Shown piece after piece: positions 8,006 to 16,489 of a stretch of DNA of 33,757 nt (the stretch's first letter is position 1; each line of letters opens with the position of its first letter). Origin of the DNA: Stenotrophomonas sp. UBA7346. Lineage in GTDB: Bacteria > Pseudomonadota > Gammaproteobacteria > Xanthomonadales > Xanthomonadaceae. The notes beneath the pieces are model-generated. The model did no database searches and had not been told where the DNA came from. It saw only the letters and a list, made by a program, of their open reading frames with translations. The DNA is taken from the NCBI GenBank assembly GCA_002471015.1, contig DKPB01000041.1, positions 1 to 33,757 on the forward strand, in the 5' to 3' direction. Both the position numbers and the translations under genes were made by a program.

Positions 8006-11000
8006 ATGAAGTGCTTCAGGTTATTGCGGGACTGGAAGCGCAGTGCCGGTTGGATGGGCGCGCTCCTGATGGTTTTGCATCTCATTGCGCGCCCGGTACT
8101 GGCCGAAGAGGCGACGCTGCAGCTTTATGATCGGTCCAGTCCCATCCAGCAGGCACCAGCGCTGGCAAGTGAGGACTGGCAGTGGCTGCGGGACAAGGGG
8201 GAGCTCGTGCTGGGTGTGGCCATGCCGAGCAATACGCCGATGGAGATCCTCTGCGGCGAGGATTGCTATGAAGGCATTACCGCTGACGTATTGGGGGCGC
8301 TCGGCCGCCAGCTGCATATCCCCGTCAAGGTAGTGCGCTACACCGATCGTGCAGCAGCGCTGGCAGCTTTGACCGACGGGCGCGTCGATCTGGTGGGAAG
8401 TGCCAACATCTTCGAGCAGCAGGCGCGTGGCGTGCGCCTGAGCGAACGCTACATCGATTCTGTCCCTGTGCTCTATGTGCGCAGCTCGGACAAGCGCCGC
8501 ATGCCAGCGCAATTGGCCGACATGCGTATTGCAATGGCACAGGACTATCTGCCGATCGACCTGGTCAGGCAGCGGTATCCCCGGGCAAAAGTGATGACCT
8601 TCGCCTCCGCCGAGCAGGCGATGGCCGAGCTGGCGTTTGGCGACGCAGATGTCTATCTGGGAGACGCCGTCTCAAGCAATTACCTGGTCAACCTGAGCTA
8701 CTTCGCCTACGTAAGCCTGCACGCCCGCGTTCCCGATGACAATGTAGGGTTCTCATTTGCCTTGCGTCCAGATGCGGCACGATTGCAGGCTATCATCGAT
8801 ACCGCACTGAAGCAGGTGCGCGAACGCCATGAAGCCGAGCTGCTGAAGCGCTGGTCGGGGGGTGGTGCATCCGTATCCGTGTCGAGGGTGAATCTGTCGC
8901 CGGCCGAACAACGTTGGTTGCAGAACCATCCCACTGTGCGCTTCGTTGTCAGCAATGACACAGCCCCCCTCTCGTATTTCGACGCCGACGGTCGTTTCAG
9001 TGGTACCACCGCCGACCTGCTGAAGGCGGTGACGGCCCGCACCGGGTTGATCTTCGAGCCGGTGCGGGTGGCACGCCTGGAAGGGCAGATCAAGGCGTTG
9101 CAGGAGGGTGATGCCGATATATCGATGTTGGTTCCCACCGAGCAGCGTGAACGGCTGCTGCGTTTTTCCGGTCCGTTGACCCAAACCTCGTTCGGCATCG
9201 TCAGCAGGGAGGGCACCCTCGGGTTCACTGGGGCCGAGCAGCTGCGGGGAAAACGCATCGCGCTGCCTGTGGATCATGCGCTGCGGGAGTTGATGCTGCC
9301 CGCGGGTGACTACGAGTTCGTGGATGCCGAGACCATTGCTGCCGCGATGGAGATGGTCGCCGCAGGCAAAGCCGATGCCACCGTGGCGCTGTTGCCTATG
9401 GCGCAGTACTACGTTGCTACGCTGCATGATGGAAAGCTCAAAGTTTCCGGCATGTTGGAAAACCTGCCTGCACGGCTGGCGTTCGCCACCCGGCGCGAGG
9501 ACGCAGAGCTGGCCGGCATTGTTGAGAAGGCGTTGCGGCAGATTCCGCCAGATGAGGTGGACATCTTTCAGAACCGATGGCGCCCGCGTGCCGACGTTGG
9601 CTCCGCCACCTGGACCGATTATCGCAGCCTGATATACCGTTTTGCGGCGGCGGGTCTGGTGATCCTTTTCCTGCTGGCCGGCTGGAACCTGCATGTGCGT
9701 TCGCAGAATCGACGGCGCCGGGAGGCCGAAGAAGCGCTGGGCGACCAGCTGACCTTCATGGAGTCATTGATCAACGGCACCCCGCATCCCATCTATGTGC
9801 GTGACCGCGCGGGCCGCTTGCTGACCTGTAACGCCAACTACCTGGATGCATTTGGTACCACCCTGGACGCTGTAACCGGAAAGACCGCGCTGGAAGGCGT
9901 CAAGATCGACCGCGGCGAAGGAGCGGGCTTCCACGATGACTATCTTTGGGTAATGGAGCATGGAAAGCCGCTTGAGGTTGATCGGACCTTGCATGTGCCG
10001 GGACGCACGCTGAGCATCTATCACTGGATACATCCCTATCGCGATGCGCAGGGTCAGGTGCGCGGTGTGATCTGTGGCTGGATCGATGTAAGCGACCGCC
10101 GGCAGCTCAATGAAGAACTGCGGGCGGCGTTGGACGCGGCAGATCAATCCAGTCGCGCCAAAACCACCTTCCTGGCAACCATGAGCCATGAGATACGCAC
10201 GCCCATGAGCGCCGTCATCGGCATGCTGGAGCTGGCATTGAAGAACGCCGACCAGGGCAGGCTGGACCGCGCGGCCATCGAGGTTGCCTACGATTCGGCA
10301 CTGGGACTGCTTGATCTGATCGGTGACATTCTTGACGTGGTCCGAATCGAATCCGGGCACGTCAGTCTCAGCCCAAGGAGGGCAAATATCCGCGAGCTGG
10401 TCGAATCGGTTGCCCGGGTATTTGATGGATTGGCGCGGCAGAAGTCCCTGTCACTGGATCTGCGGCTGGATTCGACCGTGAATCGCGATGTGCTGGTTGA
10501 CCCCATGCGATTCAAGCAAGTCCTGTCCAACCTGGTCGGCAATGCGATCAAGTTCACGGACAGCGGATCCATCCGGATCGACGTGGAGGGGGATGTCTCC
10601 GATGGCGCGCATCTGCGGGTAAAAATGAAGGTGGCCGATACCGGCATTGGAATTCAGTCCAGCGAGATCGATCGCTTGTTTGAGCCGTTCATGCAGGTGG
10701 ATCACGAACGTAGCAGTCGTGGTGGTACGGGTCTTGGTTTACCCATATGCAAGTTCCTGTGTGAACTGATGGGCGGCGAAATTGCTGTCAGCAGCGGACC
10801 GGGACAAGGGACGGTGGTGTGCCTGGAGTTGCCTTTCAGCATGCTGCCCGATTTGCCACAGAGCAGGACAGCAACCGTGCAGAAGGCGCGGCAACATCCG
10901 CGCTTGAAGATTCTGGTGGTGGATGACCAACCGGCGAACCGGGTGCTACTGGAACAACAGCTGCGCTTCCTGGACCAGGAGGTTGTGTGCGCCAACAACG

Positions 11001-11659
11001 GCGAAGAAGGCTTGTTCGAATGGCGGCAGGGTGGAGTTGACGTGGTCATTACCGACTGCAGCATGCCGATGATGAATGGCTATGACATGGCACGTGCAAT
11101 CCGCCGTGAAGAGCAGCGGCGGGGTCTTCTGCGCAGTGTAATCATCGGCTTTACCGCCAATGCCCAACCGGACGAGCGCGATCGCTGCCGTGCAGCGGGC
11201 ATGGATGATTGCCTGTTCAAGCCGGTGAGCCTGGCCAGCTTGTCGCAACTCCTGCTGGGTGTGCCGGTCGCCCAACAACAGAAGGATGCACAGATTTCGG
11301 TCTATGAAAGTGACGTCGAAAGCATCCTGATGGAACTGACGGGTGGCGACGCGGACGTCCGCCAGGCGCTTATCGCAGAAGCCCATCGCAGTTATCAGAA
11401 TGACCTTCGAGAGTTGGGCAGGCTGGCCGCCGAGGGCGATCCGCTGAGCTTGGGCAACCTGTTCCACCGCATCAAGGGCGGCGCACGTATTTTCAATGCT
11501 CTGCCGGTAGTGGACGCCTGTGAACTGGCGGAGGCGTTGTGCGAGCAGCAGCCGTTTCAGCGCGATGCTGCTGTTGTGGCAGCGGAACGGGTAGCGGAAG
11601 AGCTGGAAATCCTGCTGGCGCACCTGCCCGGCTACGGAGAACTGGTGGAAACGGGGTGA
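8006..11659 (+). CDS. BvgS-like hybrid sensor histidine kinase
   Basis: 1217 residues. A signal peptide (about 1-35) precedes two periplasmic solute-binding-type (SBP_bac_3) domains, about 50-285 and 295-535, each starting from W-L-rich motifs (WLRDKGELVLGVAM; WLQNHPTVRFVVSN). One transmembrane helix lies at about 543-562 (AAAGLVILFLLAGW). The cytoplasmic part is PAS (about 580-695), HisKA with His728 in MSHEIRTPMS, HATPase with N-box NLVGNAIKFT, DTGIGI and GGTGLGL, a receiver with Asp1017 in ITDCSMPMMNG, and a C-terminal Hpt domain with His1154 in LFHRIKGGA. All four phosphorelay residues are present, so the relay His-Asp-His-Asp(regulator) looks intact. This order is that of BvgS/EvgS. It starts 4 bases after the regulator with no strong ribosome site, implying translational coupling. 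The ligand cannot be told from sequence. Confidence 0.93.
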   Translation: MKCFRLLRDWKRSAGWMGALLMVLHLIARPVLAEEATLQLYDRSSPIQQAPALASEDWQWLRDKGELVLGVAMPSNTPMEILCGEDCYEGITADVLGALGRQLHIPVKVVRYTDRAAALAALTDGRVDLVGSANIFEQQARGVRLSERYIDSVPVLYVRSSDKRRMPAQLADMRIAMAQDYLPIDLVRQRYPRAKVMTFASAEQAMAELAFGDADVYLGDAVSSNYLVNLSYFAYVSLHARVPDDNVGFSFALRPDAARLQAIIDTALKQVRERHEAELLKRWSGGGASVSVSRVNLSPAEQRWLQNHPTVRFVVSNDTAPLSYFDADGRFSGTTADLLKAVTARTGLIFEPVRVARLEGQIKALQEGDADISMLVPTEQRERLLRFSGPLTQTSFGIVSREGTLGFTGAEQLRGKRIALPVDHALRELMLPAGDYEFVDAETIAAAMEMVAAGKADATVALLPMAQYYVATLHDGKLKVSGMLENLPARLAFATRREDAELAGIVEKALRQIPPDEVDIFQNRWRPRADVGSATWTDYRSLIYRFAAAGLVILFLLAGWNLHVRSQNRRRREAEEALGDQLTFMESLINGTPHPIYVRDRAGRLLTCNANYLDAFGTTLDAVTGKTALEGVKIDRGEGAGFHDDYLWVMEHGKPLEVDRTLHVPGRTLSIYHWIHPYRDAQGQVRGVICGWIDVSDRRQLNEELRAALDAADQSSRAKTTFLATMSHEIRTPMSAVIGMLELALKNADQGRLDRAAIEVAYDSALGLLDLIGDILDVVRIESGHVSLSPRRANIRELVESVARVFDGLARQKSLSLDLRLDSTVNRDVLVDPMRFKQVLSNLVGNAIKFTDSGSIRIDVEGDVSDGAHLRVKMKVADTGIGIQSSEIDRLFEPFMQVDHERSSRGGTGLGLPICKFLCELMGGEIAVSSGPGQGTVVCLELPFSMLPDLPQSRTATVQKARQHPRLKILVVDDQPANRVLLEQQLRFLDQEVVCANNGEEGLFEWRQGGVDVVITDCSMPMMNGYDMARAIRREEQRRGLLRSVIIGFTANAQPDERDRCRAAGMDDCLFKPVSLASLSQLLLGVPVAQQQKDAQISVYESDVESILMELTGGDADVRQALIAEAHRSYQNDLRELGRLAAEGDPLSLGNLFHRIKGGARIFNALPVVDACELAEALCEQQPFQRDAAVVAAERVAEELEILLAHLPGYGELVETG

Positions 11660-11696
11660 AGCAGGGGGAGTGGGGTTGAGACAGCGTGCCGCTTCC

Positions 11697-12749
11697 TCAA
11701 CCGCGCGAAAGTGCCAGCAGGCGCTCGGCAATCCTGTCCAGAGGCAGTACTTCGTCCACGCCGCCCAGTTTGACCGCGCTGCCTGGCATGCCCCAGACCA
11801 CGCTGCTGGCCTCGTCCTGCGCCAGGGTGGCGGCACCGGCCTGCTTCATCGCCAGCAGGCCGCGCGCGCCATCCTCGCCCATGCCGGTGAGGATGGCACC
11901 GATGGCGTTGGCGCCTGCGTTCTGCGCCACCGAGTGGAACAGTACGTCGACGGCCGGCTTGTGCAGGTTGACCGGCGCGGTGTCGTCGACCCGGCAGCGC
12001 CAGCGTGCGCCATCGCGGATCACCCGCAGATGGCGCCCGCCCGCGGGCAGGTAGGCGTGACCGGGGAGGATGGCCTCGCCATCGCTGGCTTCACGTACGG
12101 ACATGGCCGAGTGCCGGTCCAGGCGTTCGGCAAAGGCCGTGCTGAAACTGGCGGGCAGGTGCTGGGTCATGACGACGGCCGGCGCGTCTGCCGGCATGCC
12201 TTCCAGCACCACCCGCAACGCTTCGGTGCCTCCAGCCGAGGCGCCGATGGCAATCAGGCGGTCGGTGGTGCGGAAGCCGATAGTGGCTGCAGCAGCGTTG
12301 CCTGCTGGCCGGCGCATCGGCGAGGCGCTGGCGCGCACCCGTGAACGCGCGGCCATCTTCACCTTGCCACGCAGTTCTTCCGCATAAGCCTCCAGTCCCC
12401 GGGCGACGTCAAGCTTGGGTTTGGCCACGAAGTCGACAGCGCCCAACGCCAGCGCCTGCAAGGTGGTATCGGCGCCGCGCTCGGTGAGCGAGGACACCAT
12501 CACCACCGGCAAAGGGTGCAACCGCATGAGATTTTCAAGAAACGCCAACCCATCCATGCGCGGCATTTCCACGTCCAGGGTCAGCACGTCTGGGTTGAGG
12601 CGCTTTATCTTTTCCCGCGCCAGCAGCGGGTCGGCGGCCGTGCCAACCACTTCGATGCAGGGGTCGGCCGCAAGTATTTCGCTCAGTACCTGGCGTACCA
12701 GCGCCGAGTCGTCGATCACCAATACGCGGCAGGGCGGGGCGAGCGTCAT
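11697..12749 (-). CDS. cheB: Chemotaxis protein-glutamate methylesterase/deamidase CheB
   Basis: 350 residues. The N-terminal receiver has VIDDSA, Asp59 in LTLDVEMPRMDG and Lys110 in FVAKPK. A variable linker (about 125-160) leads to the methylesterase domain with the catalytic triad Ser171 (GASAGGTEA), His197 (TQHLPASFS) and Asp293 (GMGEDGARG). CheB removes methyl groups from receptor glutamates and deamidates glutamines; phosphorylation by CheA activates it. Its ATG overlaps the cheD stop as ATGA, so the two are translationally coupled. It is last in the mcp-cheR-cheD-cheB unit and converges on the BvgS-like kinase gene with only 37 bases between the stops. Confidence 0.96.
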   Translation of the reverse strand: MTLAPPCRVLVIDDSALVRQVLSEILAADPCIEVVGTAADPLLAREKIKRLNPDVLTLDVEMPRMDGLAFLENLMRLHPLPVVMVSSLTERGADTTLQALALGAVDFVAKPKLDVARGLEAYAEELRGKVKMAARSRVRASASPMRRPAGNAAAATIGFRTTDRLIAIGASAGGTEALRVVLEGMPADAPAVVMTQHLPASFSTAFAERLDRHSAMSVREASDGEAILPGHAYLPAGGRHLRVIRDGARWRCRVDDTAPVNLHKPAVDVLFHSVAQNAGANAIGAILTGMGEDGARGLLAMKQAGAATLAQDEASSVVWGMPGSAVKLGGVDEVLPLDRIAERLLALSRG

Positions 12750-13345
12750 TGGAACAGCTCCACGCCGCCGCTGACCGGGGTGCGTGAAAGCTGTGCGCGC
12801 ACCGCCGATTCGGTGGCGACCACTTCAGCATCATGCGCATGCGGCAGGCGCTGCACCACCACGCGTCCGGTGGTCGGGAAGAACCAGATCTTGCGTGGAT
12901 GGATGCCGCACAGGTCCTCGGCGATGATCGGGATATGTTCGGCGTGCAGATAGTGGCGCACGAACTCGGCGTTGCGGGTGCCGACAGGGTTGCTGGTGAA
13001 GCCCTTGAGCACATTGGCACCGCCAAACACCTTGGCCTCCAGGCGCTTGCGATGCGCGCCGCGCTTGAGCAGGTCGTTGATCAGCAGTTCCATGGCATAA
13101 CTGCCGTAACGGGCGGGCGCACCGTCACCTACATTGCCTTCCGGCAACAGGAAGTGGTTCATGCCGCCGATCCCGAGGATGGGGTCGCGGATGCAGGCCG
13201 CTACGCAGGAGCCCAGAATGGTGGTCAAGGCGGTGTCATCGTCCACCACCAGATACTGGGTGGGTAGCAGCTTGGCGGCAATGGTCTGGAAACGACTGTC
13301 GCGGTAGCGCATCACCTCATCGGGATGCTGGTGGGTGGGCTTCAT
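12746..13345 (-). CDS. cheD: Chemoreceptor glutamine deamidase CheD
   Basis: 199 residues. The family core reads TTILGSCVAACIRDP, then GIGGMNHFLLP. By alignment with the characterised CheD triad, the catalytic residues are Cys47, His64 and Thr41, all present. CheD deamidates glutamines in chemoreceptor methylation regions, making them available for CheR, and in some species interacts with a CheC phosphatase; no cheC is seen here. The start at 13345 overlaps the cheR stop as ATGA, and its own stop overlaps the cheB start, so cheR-cheD-cheB form a tightly coupled unit. A longer frame running back to 13975 lies inside cheR in another frame and is not part of the protein. Confidence 0.95.
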   Translation of the reverse strand: MKPTHQHPDEVMRYRDSRFQTIAAKLLPTQYLVVDDDTALTTILGSCVAACIRDPILGIGGMNHFLLPEGNVGDGAPARYGSYAMELLINDLLKRGAHRKRLEAKVFGGANVLKGFTSNPVGTRNAEFVRHYLHAEHIPIIAEDLCGIHPRKIWFFPTTGRVVVQRLPHAHDAEVVATESAVRAQLSRTPVSGGVELFQ

Positions 13346-14187
13346 GCGCCAGTCCTTCGGGTGCGACGGTACAGCGTGCGACCACACGGCTGGATCAGGT
13401 CGGCGGCGTGCAGGTAGTTTTCGGAGTGGCCGGTGTACAGCAGGCCATCGTCGCCCATGTGATCGACCAAGCGCGACAGGATGGCGCGCTGGGTAGGCTT
13501 GTCGAAATAGATCATCACGTTGCGGCAGAACAGGGCGTCGAACGGACCGCCAACGTCGTAGCGCGGTGCCAGCAGGTTGAGCTGGCGGAACTCGACCAGC
13601 GCGCGCAGGGCAGGATTGATCCGACACTTGCCTTCGTTCGGGCCGCTGCCACGTTGGAAATAGCGACGCTTGAGTTCCGGGTCCAGACCGGCGATGCGAT
13701 CGATGGCGTAGACCCCTTGGCTGGCGGTGGCCAGCACCTGGGTGTCGACATCGGTTGCCAGGATCCGTACAGGCGGGGTCAGCGTGCCGAAGGTCTCGCA
13801 GGCGGTGATCGCCATGGAGTAGGGCTCTTCGCCAGTGGAGGCCGCGCAGGACCACAGTTTGAGCGGGGCCTGGCTGGCGCGCTGCTGCAGCTCCGCACGC
13901 AGTTTGTCGAAGTGGTGCGGTTCGCGGAAGAACGAGGTGAGGTTGGTGGTCAGGGCGTTGGTGAACGCCTGCCACTCTTCGCCGCCGTGCTGTTCAAGCT
14001 GGTCCAGGTAGTCCTTGAACGAGCGCAGGCCCAGGCTGCGCAGGCGCCGCGATAGACGGCCATAGACCATATCGCGCTTGGCAGGGGCAAGCGCAATGCC
14101 GGCGCGGGCGTGGATCAGCTCGCAGACGCGACGGAAGTCGCGGTCGTTGAACTCGAAGTCACGCGCATTGCTGTCGAGGTTGGCCAT
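13342..14187 (-). CDS. cheR: Chemotaxis protein methyltransferase CheR
   Basis: 281 residues, typical for the family. The N-terminal helical domain carries TNLTSFFREPHHF (about 81-93); the S-adenosylmethionine site is LKLWSCAASTGEEPYSMA (about 109-126), followed by ILATDVDTQVL and FCRNVMIYFDKPTQ. CheR methylates specific glutamates on chemoreceptors, raising CheA activity. It starts 13 bases after the stop of the Cache-type MCP gene and overlaps cheD as ATGA. Three MCPs in this window end in an xWxxF pentapeptide, the kind of tail that tethers CheR through its beta-subdomain in enteric bacteria; whether this CheR uses it is inferred. Confidence 0.96.
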   Translation of the reverse strand: MANLDSNARDFEFNDRDFRRVCELIHARAGIALAPAKRDMVYGRLSRRLRSLGLRSFKDYLDQLEQHGGEEWQAFTNALTTNLTSFFREPHHFDKLRAELQQRASQAPLKLWSCAASTGEEPYSMAITACETFGTLTPPVRILATDVDTQVLATASQGVYAIDRIAGLDPELKRRYFQRGSGPNEGKCRINPALRALVEFRQLNLLAPRYDVGGPFDALFCRNVMIYFDKPTQRAILSRLVDHMGDDGLLYTGHSENYLHAADLIQPCGRTLYRRTRRTGA

Positions 14188-14200
14188 GGGCTGGGTCCGC

Positions 14201-16360
14201 TCAGCTGGCCAGTGCCAGCGTGGCCGGTGTGTTCGCAGCGGCGGCCTGGCGGCTCAGCTGGAACACCGCGACAGCCTGGTCCAGCAGGGCTGCCTGTTCT
14301 TCCATGGCGCGGGCGGCGGCGGTAGCTTCCTCCACCAGCGCAGCGTTCTGCTGGGTGGTTTCATCCATCTGCATCACCGTCTGGTTGACCTGCTCGATGC
14401 CCGCCGACTGCTCCTGCGAGGCGGCCGAGATTTCGGCCATGATGTCGGTCACCCGCTGCACCGAGGCGACGATCTCGCCCATGGTGCTGCCGGCCTGCTG
14501 GACCAGCTGCGAGCCTTCATCGACGCGGCCAACCGAGTCCTCGATCAGGGTCTTGATCTCCTTGGCGGCGGCGGCTGAACGTTGGGCAAGCGTGCGCACT
14601 TCTGCGGCAACCACGGCAAAGCCACGGCCCTGCTCGCCGGCACGCGCGGCTTCCACCGCGGCGTTCAATGCCAGGATGTTGGTCTGGAAGGCGATGCCGT
14701 CGATCACGCTGATTATGTCGGCGATGCGGCGCGAGGATTGCTGGATCTGCCCCATCGTGGTGACTACGTCTTCCACCACCTGTCCGCCGCGCGAGGCAAC
14801 CCCGGCCGCTCCCATCGCCAGCTGGTTGGCCTGGCGCGCGGACTCGGCATTCTGGCGCACGGTGGAGGTCAGTTCCTCCATCGAGGCGGCGGTTTCTTCC
14901 AGGTTGGCGGCCTGCATTTCGGTACGGCGCGAAAGATCGGCATTGCCGGTGGCGATTTCGCCCGCTGCCAGGTTGATGCTGTCAGCCGATTGCTGGATGC
15001 CGGAGACAATGCCAGCCAGCTGTTTGACCGTGCTGTTGGCATCCTCGCGCATTTGCGCGAACACGCCCTGTGCATCCCCGCTCAAGGTAATGGTGAGGTC
15101 GCCGTCAGCCAGCGCCCGCAGCAGGCGCGAGACCTCGCCCAGGTTGTCGTCGCTGACCTGCATCATGCTGTTCAGGGCGCGCACCATGGCGCGGAAATCG
15201 TGCGCGAAGCGGTCTTCGTCACCGCGCTGGCTGAAATCGCCCGCAGCGGCGGCACTGCCCAGCCGCTTTATCTCGCCGTTGATCGCGGCAAGATTGTTCT
15301 TGATGGCGGCCATGGTGTCGGTGATGACGCGCTTGTCGCCCGGCAGCACCGGCATATCCTGGCTCAGGTCGCCGACCGCATAGCGTTGGGCCAGGGCGAT
15401 GACCTGCATCTTGACGTCGATATGGCTGGCAACCAGCACATTGGTTTCTTCCACCATCACGCCGTAGTCGCCGGGGAAGCGACTGGCATCGATCCGATAG
15501 GCGATCATGCCGGCGTCGTGCTGGCGGGCCATCTCCGCCTGGGCACCAATCACCGCACGCAGCTGATCCTGCATGTGCGCCATGCTGCCCAGCAACTGGC
15601 CGGTTTCGTCCTTGCTGGGGGCTGCGATGGGGTTGTCCATGCGGCCCTGGGCGATAGCGGTGGCCACCGCGGTAGCATTGCGCAACGGCAGGACGATGCG
15701 GTTGCCGATGATCCAGCTCAATGCCACCACCAGCAGTACCAGCACTCCACCGGCGACAGTCATCACCGCGGTGAACTTCAGCGCCTGTGCCTGCAGGTCG
15801 TCCATGTAAACGCCGCTGGAAACCACCCAGTCCCAGGGTTTGTACAGCCCGGCATAGGCCAGCTTGCCGACGACGCCGTCCTGGCCGGGCTTGGCCCAGC
15901 TATAGGCGACATAGCCACCACCCTTGCGCGCTGCTTCGACCTGTTCATAGTAAAGACGCACGCCATCTTCGCCGCGGAAATCCTTCATGTCCTTGTTGAC
16001 GAGATCGGCGCGGAAGGGATGCATCAGCATCACGTAGTGCGTGTTGTAGACGTTGAAATAGTTGACGTCGCCATCGGAACGCATCTTCTGCAGTGCTGCC
16101 AGTGCGTACTTCTGGGCGTCCTCCAGCGGCATGGCGCCGGTCTGTGCTTCCTTGACGTAGTGGTCAAGCACGCCGTAGCTCATCTCCACCTGGGCACGCA
16201 GTGCGGCCTTGCGTGTTTCGTACAGATCCAGGTACTGCATGCGCGCGGCGATCATCGACAGTGCGATGACACCGACGACGATCAGGGCCGTCAGCAGGTT
16301 CAGTTTGCGCCTGACGGAGATGTTGGAGATGTAATTTGTCCAGAGCGAGGAGATGATCAT
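14201..16360 (-). CDS. Methyl-accepting chemotaxis protein with Cache sensor (MCP 1)
   Basis: 719 residues from the ATG at 16360, which places the first membrane helix (LLTALIVVGVIALSMIA, about 22-38) near the N-terminus; the frame extends to 16456 without conserved sequence. The periplasmic part (about 45-190) is a single Cache domain: YFNVYNTHYVMLMHP, GYVAYSWAKPGQDG and KPWDWVVSSGVYMDDLQ. The second helix is about 195-215. HAMP and further HAMP-like segments follow (VGDLSQDMPVLPGDK; AAGDFSQRGDEDRF; LADGDLTITLSG), then the signalling hairpin with IDGIAFQTNILALNAAVE. It has no C-terminal xWxxF tail (ends TLALAS), unlike the three other MCPs here. Cache MCPs often sense small organic acids or amino acids; the ligand is unknown. 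It heads the cheR-cheD-cheB unit and is preceded by a FliA-type promoter. Confidence 0.95.
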   Translation of the reverse strand: MIISSLWTNYISNISVRRKLNLLTALIVVGVIALSMIAARMQYLDLYETRKAALRAQVEMSYGVLDHYVKEAQTGAMPLEDAQKYALAALQKMRSDGDVNYFNVYNTHYVMLMHPFRADLVNKDMKDFRGEDGVRLYYEQVEAARKGGGYVAYSWAKPGQDGVVGKLAYAGLYKPWDWVVSSGVYMDDLQAQALKFTAVMTVAGGVLVLLVVALSWIIGNRIVLPLRNATAVATAIAQGRMDNPIAAPSKDETGQLLGSMAHMQDQLRAVIGAQAEMARQHDAGMIAYRIDASRFPGDYGVMVEETNVLVASHIDVKMQVIALAQRYAVGDLSQDMPVLPGDKRVITDTMAAIKNNLAAINGEIKRLGSAAAAGDFSQRGDEDRFAHDFRAMVRALNSMMQVSDDNLGEVSRLLRALADGDLTITLSGDAQGVFAQMREDANSTVKQLAGIVSGIQQSADSINLAAGEIATGNADLSRRTEMQAANLEETAASMEELTSTVRQNAESARQANQLAMGAAGVASRGGQVVEDVVTTMGQIQQSSRRIADIISVIDGIAFQTNILALNAAVEAARAGEQGRGFAVVAAEVRTLAQRSAAAAKEIKTLIEDSVGRVDEGSQLVQQAGSTMGEIVASVQRVTDIMAEISAASQEQSAGIEQVNQTVMQMDETTQQNAALVEEATAAARAMEEQAALLDQAVAVFQLSRQAAAANTPATLALAS

Positions 16361-16412
16361 GGGATCCGCCGCTGACCTTGCGGTACCGGCGCTGCGTAAG
16401 GGGATACCGGGG

Positions 16413-16439
16413 TTATCGGCCGCAACACGGCCGAGTTGA
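16413..16439 (-). promoter_or_regulatory. FliA (sigma-28) promoter of MCP 1-cheRDB
   Basis: On the minus strand TCAACTCG, 11 bases, then GCCGATAA. The -10 is an exact match to the sigma-28 consensus; the -35 resembles the TCAA variant. It lies 53 bases upstream of the MCP 1 start codon. Confidence 0.75.
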
Positions 16440-16450
16440 GTGCCCTCAAC

Positions 16451-16480
16451 GAACAACCCCGGCCAGGGCCGGGGTTGTTC
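16451..16480 (-). terminator. Strong hairpin after MCP 2
   Basis: Perfect 14-bp inverted repeat (GAACAACCCCGGCC ... GGCCGGGGTTGTTC) separated by two bases, 10 bases past the MCP 2 stop codon. The T-rich end of the arm (GTTGTTC) substitutes for a U-tract. Likely intrinsic terminator separating MCP 2 from the MCP 1 operon. Confidence 0.75.
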
Positions 16481-16489
16481 GGGGTGGGT

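Noticed and set aside
12746..13975. 409-codon version of CheD
   Set aside because: The extra N-terminal part is cheR read in another frame; CheD proper begins at 13345 with the ATGA overlap.
14582..16375. 597-codon open frame on the + strand opposite MCP 1
   Set aside because: Shadow of a high-GC gene; the minus strand has recognisable MCP domains and the + frame has none.
16361..16456. Longer N-terminus for MCP 1
   Set aside because: Adds sequence without conservation and would overlap the FliA promoter; the membrane helix fits the start at 16360.
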